In this document: piece by piece, positions 41,509 to 49,779 of the stretch
Layout: every line of letters starts with the position of its first letter
Numbering within the stretch: the first letter of the stretch is position 1
Source of the DNA: an uncultured Oscillospiraceae bacterium
GTDB taxonomy: Bacteria; Bacillota; Clostridia; Oscillospirales; Ruminococcaceae
DNA: 64,000 bases
Reading direction: 5' to 3'
Assembly: GCA_949295465.1 (NCBI GenBank)
Contig: CASFKY010000009.1
Span: 61,012 to 125,011, forward strand
The notes under the pieces: model-generated
Databases searched by the model: none
Told to the model about the DNA's origin: nothing
The model's input: only the letters and a program-made list of their open reading frames with translations
Translations under genes and position numbers: made by a program

Positions 41509-42732
41509 TCAGTTGAAGCTGCCGTCCCAGGTGGGCAGTTCGGTGAGATATTCCTCCGACACAGCGGGCACATAGTAGGCGCCGTAGGTGTTGAGGCCGT
41601 CCTCCCGCTTTTCCTGGGGCAGCTGGGCATAAAAGCGGTAATAGGGCATAAAGACTTCTTCCCGGGTGCCGGTGCGGTAGATCAGCTCCACCCTGCGGAT
41701 ATACTCCTCGCCGGGCATCTCATAGGGCACACTGGTGAGGTAATGCCCCTCCGCCAGCAGCTCCCGGGCCTCCCCGGCGGTGATAACGGGATAGTCCCCC
41801 ATTTTCCGGGAGAGGTCCGGCTGCCAGCTCCGTATCAGGCATAGTCCCCCCTTCTCGTCGCAGTAGAAGGCGGTGGGGGCAAAGTTGTAGTGGAGGATCT
41901 GTTCCACCTCACTGCCGGCCCCCTCAAAGAATTCCAGGCGGTACAGCTGCCGTCCGTAAATATCGTAATCGCCTCCATACAGGTTGAGCCGGGGCTCCTC
42001 CATCCCCAGCAGCTCCCCATACTGGATTTTGAGATATTCTGCCGCATTCTCCAGCTCCTTATAGGCGCTGTAGTGGGTGAAGGTGTATTCGCTTGGCAGG
42101 GAGAGGGCGGGCTCAAAGGAGATCTCGGCGGTGAGGTGGATGTCCACCTGAATCTCGGTGTCCCCCGACCGGGCCATCAGCCGGGTGGGACGGAAATACC
42201 CCTCGGGCACCGGGACCCCCGCCCCCTCCATCTTGCTCTCGATCTGGGCCCGGGTCTCCTCGTCCGGGCTGTCGTCGGTGAGGATGAGCGAATCCCCGTC
42301 CAGCCCCAGCCGGTCGGCAGTCTGCCGCAAAAGCGCCTCCATCCTCTCAAAATCGGTGCCGGAAGGCAGATGGTAAGGCTCTTCATAGGTGACCGGGTTG
42401 CGGTAGACCGGCAGGCTGGTAAGATTCATCTCCTCCCGCCAGGGGTTGGCGCTCACCAGTTCCGAAATGTCATAGGCCATATACCCCTCAAAGCCCATTC
42501 CGCCGCCAAAATCCTCCGCCACCGAGAGCAGGGGCAGGGCCGGCTGGCCCTCAGGGGACGCGCTTTTTGGGAAAAGGACCCGCAGCCCCGCATACCCCAG
42601 CAGCGCCAGGCAGGCAGCCGCCGCCCCCAGGGCCAGCCAGCGGGGCAATCTGGAAGTGCGGGCATTCTCCGCTGCCTCCAGGTAGACCGGGTCGATTCCT
42701 TCCAGTTTGTCGAGCAATTCTTCTCCTCTCAC
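41509..42732 (-). CDS. Single-pass membrane protein, probable anti-sigma partner of the ECF factor
   Basis: A 407-residue protein I cannot place in a named family. Residues 1-28 are cytoplasmic and acidic/helical (EELLDKLEGIDPVYLEAA). One membrane helix follows (about 33-52), and then a large extracellular domain rich in Tyr, Glu and Leu. This topology and its position, with a GTG start overlapping the sigma-factor stop by four bases (42729-42732), are typical of an anti-sigma factor or signal receptor. No zinc-binding anti-sigma motif is seen at the N-terminus. The longer frame to 43233 only shadows the sigma gene. The ligand is unknown. Confidence 0.75.
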   Translation of the reverse strand: MRGEELLDKLEGIDPVYLEAAENARTSRLPRWLALGAAAACLALLGYAGLRVLFPKSASPEGQPALPLLSVAEDFGGGMGFEGYMAYDISELVSANPWREEMNLTSLPVYRNPVTYEEPYHLPSGTDFERMEALLRQTADRLGLDGDSLILTDDSPDEETRAQIESKMEGAGVPVPEGYFRPTRLMARSGDTEIQVDIHLTAEISFEPALSLPSEYTFTHYSAYKELENAAEYLKIQYGELLGMEEPRLNLYGGDYDIYGRQLYRLEFFEGAGSEVEQILHYNFAPTAFYCDEKGGLCLIRSWQPDLSRKMGDYPVITAGEARELLAEGHYLTSVPYEMPGEEYIRRVELIYRTGTREEVFMPYYRFYAQLPQEKREDGLNTYGAYYVPAVSEEYLTELPTWDGSFN

Positions 42733-43289
42733 AGCTCGATCCCCTCCCTTTCCAGATATTCCCGCAAACTCTGCCTGCATCGGAACAGGGTGGTGCGCAC
42801 ATTGTTTTCTGACATACCGAACCGCCGGGAAAGCGCCCGCACCGAATCCAGATACCAATACCGGCGGATGAAGAGGTTCCGCTTTTTCTCCCCCAGAGTG
42901 GCCAGAAAGCCGTTCAGAGCCTCGGCCAGGGCCAGGGCATCCAGCCGGCAGGCCGTGTCGTCCGGGGCGGGGATGCACTGCTCCAGTTCGGCGCTGAGCT
43001 GGCACAAAAATGCCTCCCGCTTGAGCCGGCTGCGCCGCCGGCAGCAATCCAGGGAGAGGTGGCGGGTGATGCGGGCCAAAAAGGCATAGAGGTATTCCCG
43101 GGGCTCGTGGGGCGGGATGGAGTTCCAAGCTTTCAGATATGTATCGTTTTCGCACTCCTCGGCGGTCTGCCAGTCCTCGGTGATACCCCAGGCCAGGGCC
43201 CGCAGCCGCCCGCCGAACTTCTCGCAGGTACACTGAATCGCGGCCTCGTCCCGGCCAAGATACAGCTCCACGATCTTGTGGTCCTCCAA
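42729..43289 (-). CDS. ECF-type RNA polymerase sigma factor
   Basis: A 186-residue sigma-70 family factor lacking region 1. Region 2 covers about 15-85 (AEECENDTYLKAWNSIP; FLARITRHLSLDCCRR), and region 4 covers about 120-180 with the helix-turn-helix VRALSRRFGMSENNVRTTLFRCRQSL split near 150-175. It is coupled to the membrane protein downstream by a four-base overlap. An extended -10 (TGATATAGT, 43393-43401 on the minus strand) lies 104 bases upstream. Nearer the gene is an ECF-like TGTAAC (43363-43368). The target genes are not identifiable here. Confidence 0.92.
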   Translation of the reverse strand: MEDHKIVELYLGRDEAAIQCTCEKFGGRLRALAWGITEDWQTAEECENDTYLKAWNSIPPHEPREYLYAFLARITRHLSLDCCRRRSRLKREAFLCQLSAELEQCIPAPDDTACRLDALALAEALNGFLATLGEKKRNLFIRRYWYLDSVRALSRRFGMSENNVRTTLFRCRQSLREYLEREGIEL

Positions 43290-43392
43290 AAATCTCCTCC
43301 TCCTTTCTTTGGATGCGGAAACCGCTTCTTCTGCCCCTGTAAGCGATTTTTGGCCCCGGAATGTTACAGGTTTTTATAAAAATCTTTTCTTT

Positions 43393-43401
43393 ACTATATC
43401 A
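43393..43401 (-). promoter_or_regulatory. Extended -10 promoter upstream of the ECF sigma gene
   Basis: TG-A-TATAGT on the minus strand; a -35 is not evident, as is usual for extended -10 promoters. Confidence 0.35.
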
Positions 43402-43423
43402 TATTTCGGGGCCCTGCCCACAG

Positions 43424-43467
43424 CAAAAGGGAGAGGCACGGCTTTGCGGCCGTGCCTCCCCCTTTTG
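43424..43467. terminator. Bidirectional hairpin between the small acidic gene and the ECF gene
   Basis: AAAAGGGAGAGGCACGGC and GCCGTGCCTCCCCCTTTT pair almost fully, with T runs on both strands. It terminates the small minus-strand gene. Confidence 0.9.
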
Positions 43468-43487
43468 TTCCGGCGGCCGGGGAAGAG

Positions 43488-43769
43488 TCACTCCCCCTCG
43501 TCCTCGTCGTAGTCATCCTCCTCAAACTCATCCCCGGACATATTTTTGTTGTCCGGGCGATACAGGTTGGGGAAATAGGCAGACTCGTCCAGCGCGTCCA
43601 GAGGGTTGGGGCTGGAGCGGTGCCAGCCCGCCTGGAAAATCCCGGTTCCGTCCTTGTGGAAACTGCCGGCGGAGTTCTGGCTCTCACCCTTGCCGCCGTT
43701 GTACTTTTTGGGGTGGTGCAGCGGCTCAATGCCGGTGCCGTATTCAAAATCGTTCTGCATACCGTTCAT
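43488..43769 (-). CDS. Small acidic hypothetical protein
   Basis: A 93-residue protein of unknown family. It has a Gly/His/Lys/Asn-rich N-terminal half and a strongly acidic tail (EFEEDDYDEDEGE), with no membrane segment, signal or cysteine. A good ribosome site (AAGGAGGGAAG) precedes the ATG and a terminator follows, so it is a real single-gene unit. Low sequence complexity suggests a disordered protein. No function can be proposed. Confidence 0.72.
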   Translation of the reverse strand: MNGMQNDFEYGTGIEPLHHPKKYNGGKGESQNSAGSFHKDGTGIFQAGWHRSSPNPLDALDESAYFPNLYRPDNKNMSGDEFEEDDYDEDEGE

Positions 43770-43874
43770 GATCTTCCCTCCTTGTGGGGTGTGTGGCGGC
43801 CGGCAGGCTGACCTGCCGGCCCTTGCAAGGCATAGTGTTGCCCCGGCCCGGCCCTTTCATGCGCCGGCGGAACA

Positions 43875-43883
43875 TGGTATAAT
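43875..43883 (+). promoter_or_regulatory. Extended -10 promoter of the RraA-family gene
   Basis: TG-G-TATAAT with a perfect -10 (43878-43883), about 56 bases before the start codon. Confidence 0.55.
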
Positions 43884-43939
43884 GAGACAAAAGCGGCGGG
43901 CGTTGGCCCCCGCAGAAAAAAGACGAAGGGAAGAACGGT

Positions 43940-44659
43940 ATGGACGCAGAAAAAGCGCGGGAGCTGCTGGAAGCTCTCAAACAGTACGACACCCCCAGTG
44001 TCACCAACGTGGTGGCCACCTATCCCCAGGACAAGGAGCTCTGCCTGGGGCTGTATCACCCCTGGGAGGGCAAGTGGTACACCGATGACACCCTGAAGTG
44101 CATGTACCCGGAGCTGGGGCGCACGGTGGGCTATGCGGTCACCGTCACCTACGGCATGCCCGACCCGGCCTTTGACCGGCTGAGCCTGCTGGACGTGTAC
44201 AAGGCCATCCAGGCCTCCCCCAAGCCGGTGGTGGTCTGCCTCAAACAGAATCTGCCCGAGCCCTACAAGAGCAAGAACGGGCTGTGCGGCGGCAACATGA
44301 TGACAGCCTTCAAGTCCCTGGGCTGTGTGGCGGTGATCTCGGACGGCCCCAGCCGGGACCTGGACGAGGTGCGCCCCATGGGGATGCAGTACATGCTGCC
44401 CGGGGTATGTGCCGGCCATGGGCCCTTCTCCATCCAGGCGGTGAACGAGCCGGTGGAGATCTGCGGCATGGAGGTGTGCGCCGGCGACATCATCCACATG
44501 GATGAGAACGGGGCCGTGAAGTTCCCCGCCCGGTATCTGGAGCAGGTGAACCAGCTGTGCCAGAAGCTCAGCGCCTATGAGGAGCGGAAGATGAAGATGC
44601 TGGCCTCCACCAGTGACCCGGAAGAGCTGGCCAAAATCATCTCGGACGTATACAAGTAA
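43940..44659 (+). CDS. RraA-like family protein (probable aldolase/oxaloacetate decarboxylase)
   Basis: A 239-residue protein of the RraA/HMG aldolase family. The family core GGNMMTAFKSLGCVAVISDG (about 114-133) is followed by PSRDLDEV, where Arg-Asp binds substrate and metal, and a GAGDIIHMDENGAVKFP-like segment (CAGDIIHMDENGAV, about 179-192). Characterised members cleave 4-hydroxy-4-methyl-2-oxoglutarate or decarboxylate oxaloacetate; others are RNase E inhibitors, unlikely in a Clostridium. It is monocistronic, with its own promoter and a strong terminator. The true substrate is open. Confidence 0.87.
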   Translation: MDAEKARELLEALKQYDTPSVTNVVATYPQDKELCLGLYHPWEGKWYTDDTLKCMYPELGRTVGYAVTVTYGMPDPAFDRLSLLDVYKAIQASPKPVVVCLKQNLPEPYKSKNGLCGGNMMTAFKSLGCVAVISDGPSRDLDEVRPMGMQYMLPGVCAGHGPFSIQAVNEPVEICGMEVCAGDIIHMDENGAVKFPARYLEQVNQLCQKLSAYEERKMKMLASTSDPEELAKIISDVYK

Positions 44660-44677
44660 AAGGATGCCGCAACCGCA

Positions 44678-44725
44678 GGCCAGGAGGCCGCCCCGCACAG
44701 GCCGGGGCAGCTTCCTGGCCTTTTT
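44678..44725 (+). terminator. Terminator of the RraA-family gene
   Basis: GGCCAGGAGGCCGCCCCG and CGGGGCAGCTTCCTGGCC form a long stem with small mismatches, followed by five T. Confidence 0.88.
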
Positions 44726-44745
44726 GGGCGGCGAGGGCGGCGCAT

Positions 44746-44774
44746 TTGTCAAACCCCTGCCGCTGTGGTAAAAT
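44746..44774 (+). promoter_or_regulatory. Sigma-A promoter of the CitA-like kinase operon
   Basis: TTGTCA (44746-44751) and TAAAAT (44769-44774) are 17 bases apart, about 32 bases before the start codon. Confidence 0.65.
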
Positions 44775-44805
44775 GTCGGCAAAATCAGCGGGAGGTGCGC
44801 ATCGG

Positions 44806-46407
44806 ATGCTGAAGCGGTTCAAAGGTCTGCCCCTGGAAAAGCAGCTGTTTTTCAGTTTTGTGGGGGTTTGCTCCATTGTGCTGGTCCTGACGCTGGGCAT
44901 CATGCTGTATGTGGACATCTCCCGGCAGCTGAGCCAGATCGATCGGACCATCCGCAACAGCGCGGCCTACATCGCCCAGCTGGACACGGTGGAGGAAATG
45001 CTGGAGCAGGGATACCCGGACCCCCAGGTATCCCAGCAGCTGGACAGCCTGAGCGAAAACATGGAAGACCTGGATGTGATCGGCATCTACAACACCGGCG
45101 GGCTGCGCTTTTATTACACCGACCGCAAGCAAAGCGGAGAGACCTTTGTGGCCGGAGAGGAGGAGCCCATCCTGGCGGGCAGCGAGCCCTATATCACCAC
45201 CGGCTACGGCACCCACGGCACCCAGCGGCGGGCCTTCCACGCGGTACGGGATCAGCAGGGGGTCATCATCGGCTTTGTGACCACCGCCATCTTTTCCTCG
45301 GACATCTGGGCCCAGAGCCGCCGGATCCTGGGCTACGGCCTGGTGGTACTGGGCGTGGTGCTCTTGCTGGGGGTGGGGCTTTCCCGGGGGATCGTCTCCC
45401 TTCTGCGGGGATCGTTGAAGGGGCACCACCCGATGGAACTGCTGCACCTGTATTTGCAGCAGGGAGATGTGCTGAACGCCATTGAGGACGGGCTGGTGGC
45501 CACCGACCTGGAGGGCAGGGTGCTGTTTTCCAACCAGGCGGCCAACCGGCTGCTGGGGGTATCGGGCCCTGCGCTGCAAGGTCGGTGCCTGCAACAGGTT
45601 TTCCCCCAAAGCGCCTGTTTGCAGGTGGCCCGCACCGGGCAGCCCAACCACAACCGGTCCTGCGTGATGGGGCAGGGCCAGGTGCTGGCCAGCGAGGTGC
45701 CCATCCGGGGCGAAACCGGGCTGGACGGGGTGCTGAACATCTTCCACGACAAGACCGAGATGATGAAGCTCTCCGATCAGCTCTCGGGGGCGCGGAACAT
45801 GCTGGACACCCTGCGCTTTTTCAACCACGAATTCATGAACCGGCTCCATGTGATCCTGGGATACCTGCAAACCGGCGATATTGAAAAGGCCACCGCCCTC
45901 ATCGTCAACAGCGGGCTGGTGTCCAGCCAGGCCATCCGGGAGACCGCCGACTGCATCCGGGCATCCCAGCTCTGCGCGCTGGTCATCGGCAAGATGATGC
46001 ACGCCGCCGAGCAGGGCATCCGCCTCACCGTCACGCCGGACAGCTGCTGCCGGCCCGAAGACCTTTTGCTGAGCGAACAGGAATACACCACCATCGTGGG
46101 CAATCTTTTGGAAAACGCGGTGGAAGAGCTCTCCCGCGCCGAGGGAGAAGTGCGGGAGATCCAGCTGGGGCTTTACTGCCGCGCGGACTGCAACATCATC
46201 GTCTGCGAGGACACCGGGCGTGGGATAGACCCGGCGGTGCGGGACCACATTTTTGAAAAGGGAGTTTCCACCAAAGGGGAGGGCCGCGGCCTGGGGCTGG
46301 TTCTGGTCCACCAGATTGTACAAAAATACGGCGGAAATATCGACATTGTGACCGAGGCCGGGGCCGGGACCTGCTTTACCCTGACCTTTACCAGACAGGA
46401 GGAATGA
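44806..46407 (+). CDS. CitA/DcuS-type sensor histidine kinase
   Basis: A 533-residue kinase: membrane helix (about 13-37), extracellular PAS-like sensor (about 38-175), second helix (about 186-210), cytoplasmic PAS (about 225-330), then a short phosphoacceptor domain with His in FFNHEFMNRLHVILGYL (about 350). The ATPase domain follows, with NLLENAVEEL, EDTGRGID and KGEGRGLGLVLV. This layout is typical of citrate, C4-dicarboxylate or malate sensors. The start at 44806 has GGGAGG upstream. The response regulator follows after three bases. The GltS and TAXI genes downstream suggest that the ligand is glutamate or a dicarboxylate. Confidence 0.9.
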   Translation: MLKRFKGLPLEKQLFFSFVGVCSIVLVLTLGIMLYVDISRQLSQIDRTIRNSAAYIAQLDTVEEMLEQGYPDPQVSQQLDSLSENMEDLDVIGIYNTGGLRFYYTDRKQSGETFVAGEEEPILAGSEPYITTGYGTHGTQRRAFHAVRDQQGVIIGFVTTAIFSSDIWAQSRRILGYGLVVLGVVLLLGVGLSRGIVSLLRGSLKGHHPMELLHLYLQQGDVLNAIEDGLVATDLEGRVLFSNQAANRLLGVSGPALQGRCLQQVFPQSACLQVARTGQPNHNRSCVMGQGQVLASEVPIRGETGLDGVLNIFHDKTEMMKLSDQLSGARNMLDTLRFFNHEFMNRLHVILGYLQTGDIEKATALIVNSGLVSSQAIRETADCIRASQLCALVIGKMMHAAEQGIRLTVTPDSCCRPEDLLLSEQEYTTIVGNLLENAVEELSRAEGEVREIQLGLYCRADCNIIVCEDTGRGIDPAVRDHIFEKGVSTKGEGRGLGLVLVHQIVQKYGGNIDIVTEAGAGTCFTLTFTRQEE

Positions 46408-46410
46408 GCT

Positions 46411-47127
46411 GTGCCCTATCAGGTTTTGATTCTGGAGGACGACCCCATGGTGGCCGCCATCGATCGGCAGTATGTGGAGAGCGGCCCGCAGTTTCAGGTG
46501 GTGCAGACCTGCAAGGGCGGCGCCCAGGCGCTGGAATATCTGCGGGACCACCCGGTGGATCTGATCGTGCTGGACTACTACACCCCTGGCATGAACGGGC
46601 AGCAGTTTCTGGACCGGCTGCACGCCGCGGGCAGCGCCCCCTCGGTCATCATGGTCACCTCGGCCAGCGATACGGACATTGTCCGCTCTCTGCTGAGCCG
46701 CGGTGTGCTGGACTATCTGGTAAAGCCCTTTACCTTTCCCCGGTTCCGCCAGGCGCTGGACAAATTCCTGCAGCGCCAGACGCTGCTCTCCAACGGCGAG
46801 GGGATGAGCCAGCAGGACATCGACCGGCTGCTCCAAAGCCAGGAGGCCGAGCGTCCTTCTTCCCACCTGAGCAAAGGACTGAACGAGACCACCCTGCGCA
46901 CCATCCGGGATTTTATGGCCCACAGCCGGGATCAGGCCCTGACCAGCGAAAAGATTGCCGAACAGGTGCACCTCTCCCGCATCACCATCCGCCGCTATGT
47001 GAACTTCATGGTGGAGAGCGGCGAACTGGCCAGCTCCATCGATTATCACACCGGCGGTCGGCCCTCCATCCGCTATCGGTATACCGGCAAGTTCCCCGAC
47101 CCAAAGGACGAGGGGCCCGGCCAGTGA
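46411..47127 (+). CDS. CitB/DcuR-type response regulator
   Basis: A 238-residue regulator. The receiver domain (about 1-120) has acidic residues in LEDD, the phospho-Asp in IVLDYYTPG (about 53) and Lys in YLVKPF (about 106). The C-terminal domain (about 165-225) holds an HTH (TSEKIAEQVHLSRITIRRYV) of the CitB family. The start is GTG at 46411 after AGGAGG inside the kinase end. The likely target is the gltS promoter, where a TTTAGT/ACTAAA dyad flanks the region just upstream of the -35. Confidence 0.92.
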   Translation: MPYQVLILEDDPMVAAIDRQYVESGPQFQVVQTCKGGAQALEYLRDHPVDLIVLDYYTPGMNGQQFLDRLHAAGSAPSVIMVTSASDTDIVRSLLSRGVLDYLVKPFTFPRFRQALDKFLQRQTLLSNGEGMSQQDIDRLLQSQEAERPSSHLSKGLNETTLRTIRDFMAHSRDQALTSEKIAEQVHLSRITIRRYVNFMVESGELASSIDYHTGGRPSIRYRYTGKFPDPKDEGPGQ

Positions 47128-47156
47128 TCAGCACACCTTTCTTTTTGCCCCGCCTC

Positions 47157-47203
47157 CAGGAGACAGTGGCCCGATGAACCGGGCTTCTGTCTCCTGTTTT
47201 TTC
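47157..47203 (+). terminator. Terminator of the two-component operon
   Basis: AGGAGACAG...CCCG and CGGG...CTGTCTCCT form a stem with a small bulge, followed by six T. Confidence 0.88.
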
Positions 47204-47207
47204 TTAC

Positions 47208-47271
47208 TTTAGTTACAAAATGTGTTCTATAAATACTAAAATTGACACGTTTACCAAAAGTTTTTTAAAAT
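47208..47271 (+). promoter_or_regulatory. gltS promoter with upstream dyad
   Basis: TTGACA (47242-47247) and TAAAAT (47266-47271) are 18 bases apart. Directly upstream, TTTAGT (47208-47213) and ACTAAA (47235-47240) form an inverted repeat in AT-rich DNA. This is a reasonable site for the CitB-like regulator encoded next door. Confidence 0.5.
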
Positions 47272-47322
47272 TTATTTGCAATCTAGAAACCAGTTTATGG
47301 TGAGGAAAGAGGAGATCTACTT

Positions 47323-48588
47323 ATGCCCACGCTACAGGAAATCATAGCGTATTTTGGAACTTTCACCCCCGGTGCGGACGGGGCGGTCAGTACCTTCCAG
47401 TTTGAATATCTGACCAGCCTCGGCTTTGCGGCCCTTGTGATCTTTGCGGGTCACGCCATCGTGAGCCACTCGGCTCTGCTGAAGAAATTCGCCATCCCTG
47501 CCCCGGTGGTGTCCGGCCTGCTGTTCTCGATTCTGGTGGCTCTTTTGAAAGCCGGCGGCATCATTGGATTTTCTTTCAATGTGACCACCATTCAGGACCT
47601 TTGCCAGAACGTCTTCTTCATGTGCGTGGGCTTCGGCTTCAGCTGGAAGCTGCTCCGCAAGGCCGGCGGCAAGCTGTGCCTCTTCATTGCCGTGGCGGCC
47701 TGCCTGCTCATCACCCTGCAGGACGTGATCGGCGTGGCTGTGGGCCATCTCATCGGCCTCAACCCCTTCCTGGCGCTGCAGTGCTCCTCCGCCTCCATGT
47801 CCGGCGGCGTGGGTACCGCTTCCGCCTTCGGCGCCATCTTCATTGAGGATATGGGTGCCCCCGCCTCTGCCACCACGGTGGGCGTCACCGCCGGCACCCT
47901 GGGCAACATCATGGGCTCTCTGATCGGCGGCCCTGTGGCTGCTTTTCTGATCAGCCGGCATCACCTGAAGTCTGACCCCAACGACAAGCCCGAATCCCTG
48001 GCCAACGGCACCGTCAACGAGCTGAACGTCAGCCACATGGTCTCCATGTTCGCCATGGTGCTTCTGCTGTGCGCCCTGGGCATGCCCATCTACTGCATCC
48101 TGGACAACATTCCCAAGATCGAAATGCCCAAGTTCATCGGCTGCCTGTTTGCCGGTGCCATCGCCCGGAACGTGATGGAAGGGCTGCACATCAAGTTCTA
48201 TGTGCCGGAAGTGGATGCCATTGAGCACATGTTCCTGGAGCTGTACCTGGCCCTGGTGCTGATGACCATCGACATCACCGCCCTGGCAGACGTGGCCGGC
48301 CAGATGGGCATCATCCTGCTGGTGCAGGCTGTGCTGATGGTTCTGTTCGCCATCTTCATCTCCTTCAACATGTTCGGCCGGGATTACGGCGCGGCCGTTA
48401 TGGCTGCCGGCAACTGCGGCTGGGGCTGCGGTTCCGGGCCCAACGCGGTGGCCAACGAAAAGGCGGTTATGGATCAGTACGGCTGGCACAACATCGCCTG
48501 GGTGCTGTATCCCTCCTTCGCCGTGATCATCGACGATATCTACAACCCCGTTTTCCTTTCCCTGTTTGGCAGTTTCCTTGCATCTTGA
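47323..48588 (+). CDS. gltS: Sodium/glutamate symporter
   Basis: A 421-residue ESS-family symporter with about ten to twelve helices. Both inverted-repeat motifs are visible: the MSGGVGTASAFGAIF region (about 163-177), similar to GGxGT in GltS, and GNCGWGCGSGPNAVANE (about 363-379). It takes up glutamate with sodium. An AGAGGAG ribosome site precedes the ATG. It has its own promoter and terminator and follows the two-component genes, which probably regulate it. Some family members carry other acids, so glutamate is likely but not certain. Confidence 0.88.
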   Translation: MPTLQEIIAYFGTFTPGADGAVSTFQFEYLTSLGFAALVIFAGHAIVSHSALLKKFAIPAPVVSGLLFSILVALLKAGGIIGFSFNVTTIQDLCQNVFFMCVGFGFSWKLLRKAGGKLCLFIAVAACLLITLQDVIGVAVGHLIGLNPFLALQCSSASMSGGVGTASAFGAIFIEDMGAPASATTVGVTAGTLGNIMGSLIGGPVAAFLISRHHLKSDPNDKPESLANGTVNELNVSHMVSMFAMVLLLCALGMPIYCILDNIPKIEMPKFIGCLFAGAIARNVMEGLHIKFYVPEVDAIEHMFLELYLALVLMTIDITALADVAGQMGIILLVQAVLMVLFAIFISFNMFGRDYGAAVMAAGNCGWGCGSGPNAVANEKAVMDQYGWHNIAWVLYPSFAVIIDDIYNPVFLSLFGSFLAS

Positions 48589-48604
48589 ATAGATTACTCT
48601 CCTG

Positions 48605-48653
48605 AAAAAGCACCCCGCGGCGCCGCAAATGCAGCGCCGCAGGGTGCTTTTTA
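48605..48653 (+). terminator. Terminator of gltS
   Basis: AAAAAGCACCC-CGCGGCGC and GCGCCGCA-GGGTGCTTTTT form a long stem ending in five T. Confidence 0.9.
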
Positions 48654-48664
48654 GGCCCTTTGGA

Positions 48665-48694
48665 TTGTAAAAAAGTATTCGCTTATGCTATAGT
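48665..48694 (+). promoter_or_regulatory. Promoter of the TAXI receptor gene
   Basis: TTGTAA (48665-48670) and TATAGT (48689-48694) are 18 bases apart, with an extended TG two bases before the -10. Confidence 0.6.
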
Positions 48695-48736
48695 GATACA
48701 ATATAGAGGGTTTTGTATCTAAAAGGGGGTAAAGGT

Positions 48737-49720
48737 ATGACAGGAAGATGGAAGGGGCCTCTTCTGCTGGTCATGGCGGCGCTGGTCCTCACCGCGGGCT
48801 GTGCAGAAAGCGGCAGCCCCGGGGCCGGCGGGGAGGAGCTGACCGTGCTGACCATCGGCACCGCCGACAGCGGCGGCACCATGTACAAGATCGGAGATTG
48901 CATTGCCCAGGCCATCACCAACACCGACAGCTCCATCAAGGTGAACCTGGGCGCCTCCACCGGCTCCACCATGAATGTGCAGGAACTGGACAAGGGCGAA
49001 ATTGACCTGGGACTGGTGTCGGGAGATATCGCCTATGCGGCCTATCACGGGCAGGAGCGGTTTGAGGAGCCCATGGAGGATCTGCGGGCGGTGGCGGCGG
49101 TTTTTCTCAGCACCTCCAACTGGATGGCGCCCGCCTCCTCCGGGCTGGAATATGTGCATGACCTGATCGGCCTGCGCATCGGGACAGGCCCCCAGGCCTC
49201 CACCTCCGAGCTCTCCGCCCAGACGGTGGTGGCCACCCTGAACCTGGACCAGGGCGGCACCAGCCTTGTGAACTGCGGCCTGGGAGACGGGGCCGAGATG
49301 GTGGCCCGGGGCGAGCTGGATGCCATCCACGGTTTTTCCGGCGCGCCGGTGGGAGGCCTGATGGAACTGGCCCGGCAGCAGCCCTGCACCCTTTTGAAAT
49401 ACACTCCCCAGGAGCTGGAAGACATTGTGGCTCAGGATCCGCTGTATCATCCGGCGGTGATCCCCGCCGGCGCCTACGAGGGCCAGACCGAGGACGTGGA
49501 CACCTTTGGGGTGAAATGCCTTTTGTGCGTGGATGCCTCCATGCCCCAGGAGCTGGCCTATCGGCTTACCCGGGAGATCTGGCAGTCAGCCGGGGAGCTC
49601 TCCCAAGAACATCCCGCCATGGAGCCGATGACCCGGGCAGAATTCATCTGTCAGGACCTGCCCATCCCGCTGCACCCCGGCGCACGGCAGTTTTACGAAG
49701 AACAGAATATGCTGGGATGA
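48737..49720 (+). CDS. TAXI family (TRAP-type) solute-binding lipoprotein, orphan
   Basis: A 327-residue lipoprotein with lipobox TAGC (Cys22). The mature part begins LTVLTIGTADSGGTMYKIGD, the TAXI-family phosphate/substrate loop, followed by ASTGSTMNVQELDKGEIDLGLV. TAXI receptors normally feed a fused TRAP membrane protein and often bind glutamate or dicarboxylates. No TRAP permease gene is near. It lies beside gltS and a CitA-like kinase, so it could be a receptor that presents ligand to the kinase or works with a distant permease. It has its own promoter and a bidirectional terminator. Confidence 0.88.
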   Translation: MTGRWKGPLLLVMAALVLTAGCAESGSPGAGGEELTVLTIGTADSGGTMYKIGDCIAQAITNTDSSIKVNLGASTGSTMNVQELDKGEIDLGLVSGDIAYAAYHGQERFEEPMEDLRAVAAVFLSTSNWMAPASSGLEYVHDLIGLRIGTGPQASTSELSAQTVVATLNLDQGGTSLVNCGLGDGAEMVARGELDAIHGFSGAPVGGLMELARQQPCTLLKYTPQELEDIVAQDPLYHPAVIPAGAYEGQTEDVDTFGVKCLLCVDASMPQELAYRLTREIWQSAGELSQEHPAMEPMTRAEFICQDLPIPLHPGARQFYEEQNMLG

Positions 49721-49765
49721 TACCAAAAGAGCACCGCCCCCGGGGGCGGTGCTCTTTTGGTGTAT
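49721..49765. terminator. Bidirectional terminator between the TAXI gene and the DUF4340 gene
   Basis: ACCAAAAGAGCACCGCCCC and GGGGCGGTGCTCTTTTGGT pair perfectly around a very small loop. Confidence 0.93.
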
Positions 49766-49779
49766 ATCTGCCGGCGCTT

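Noticed and set aside
41509-43233. Extension of the membrane protein to 574 residues
   Set aside because: The first 167 residues would be an out-of-frame reading of the sigma factor gene; the GTG overlap start is standard for sigma/anti-sigma pairs.
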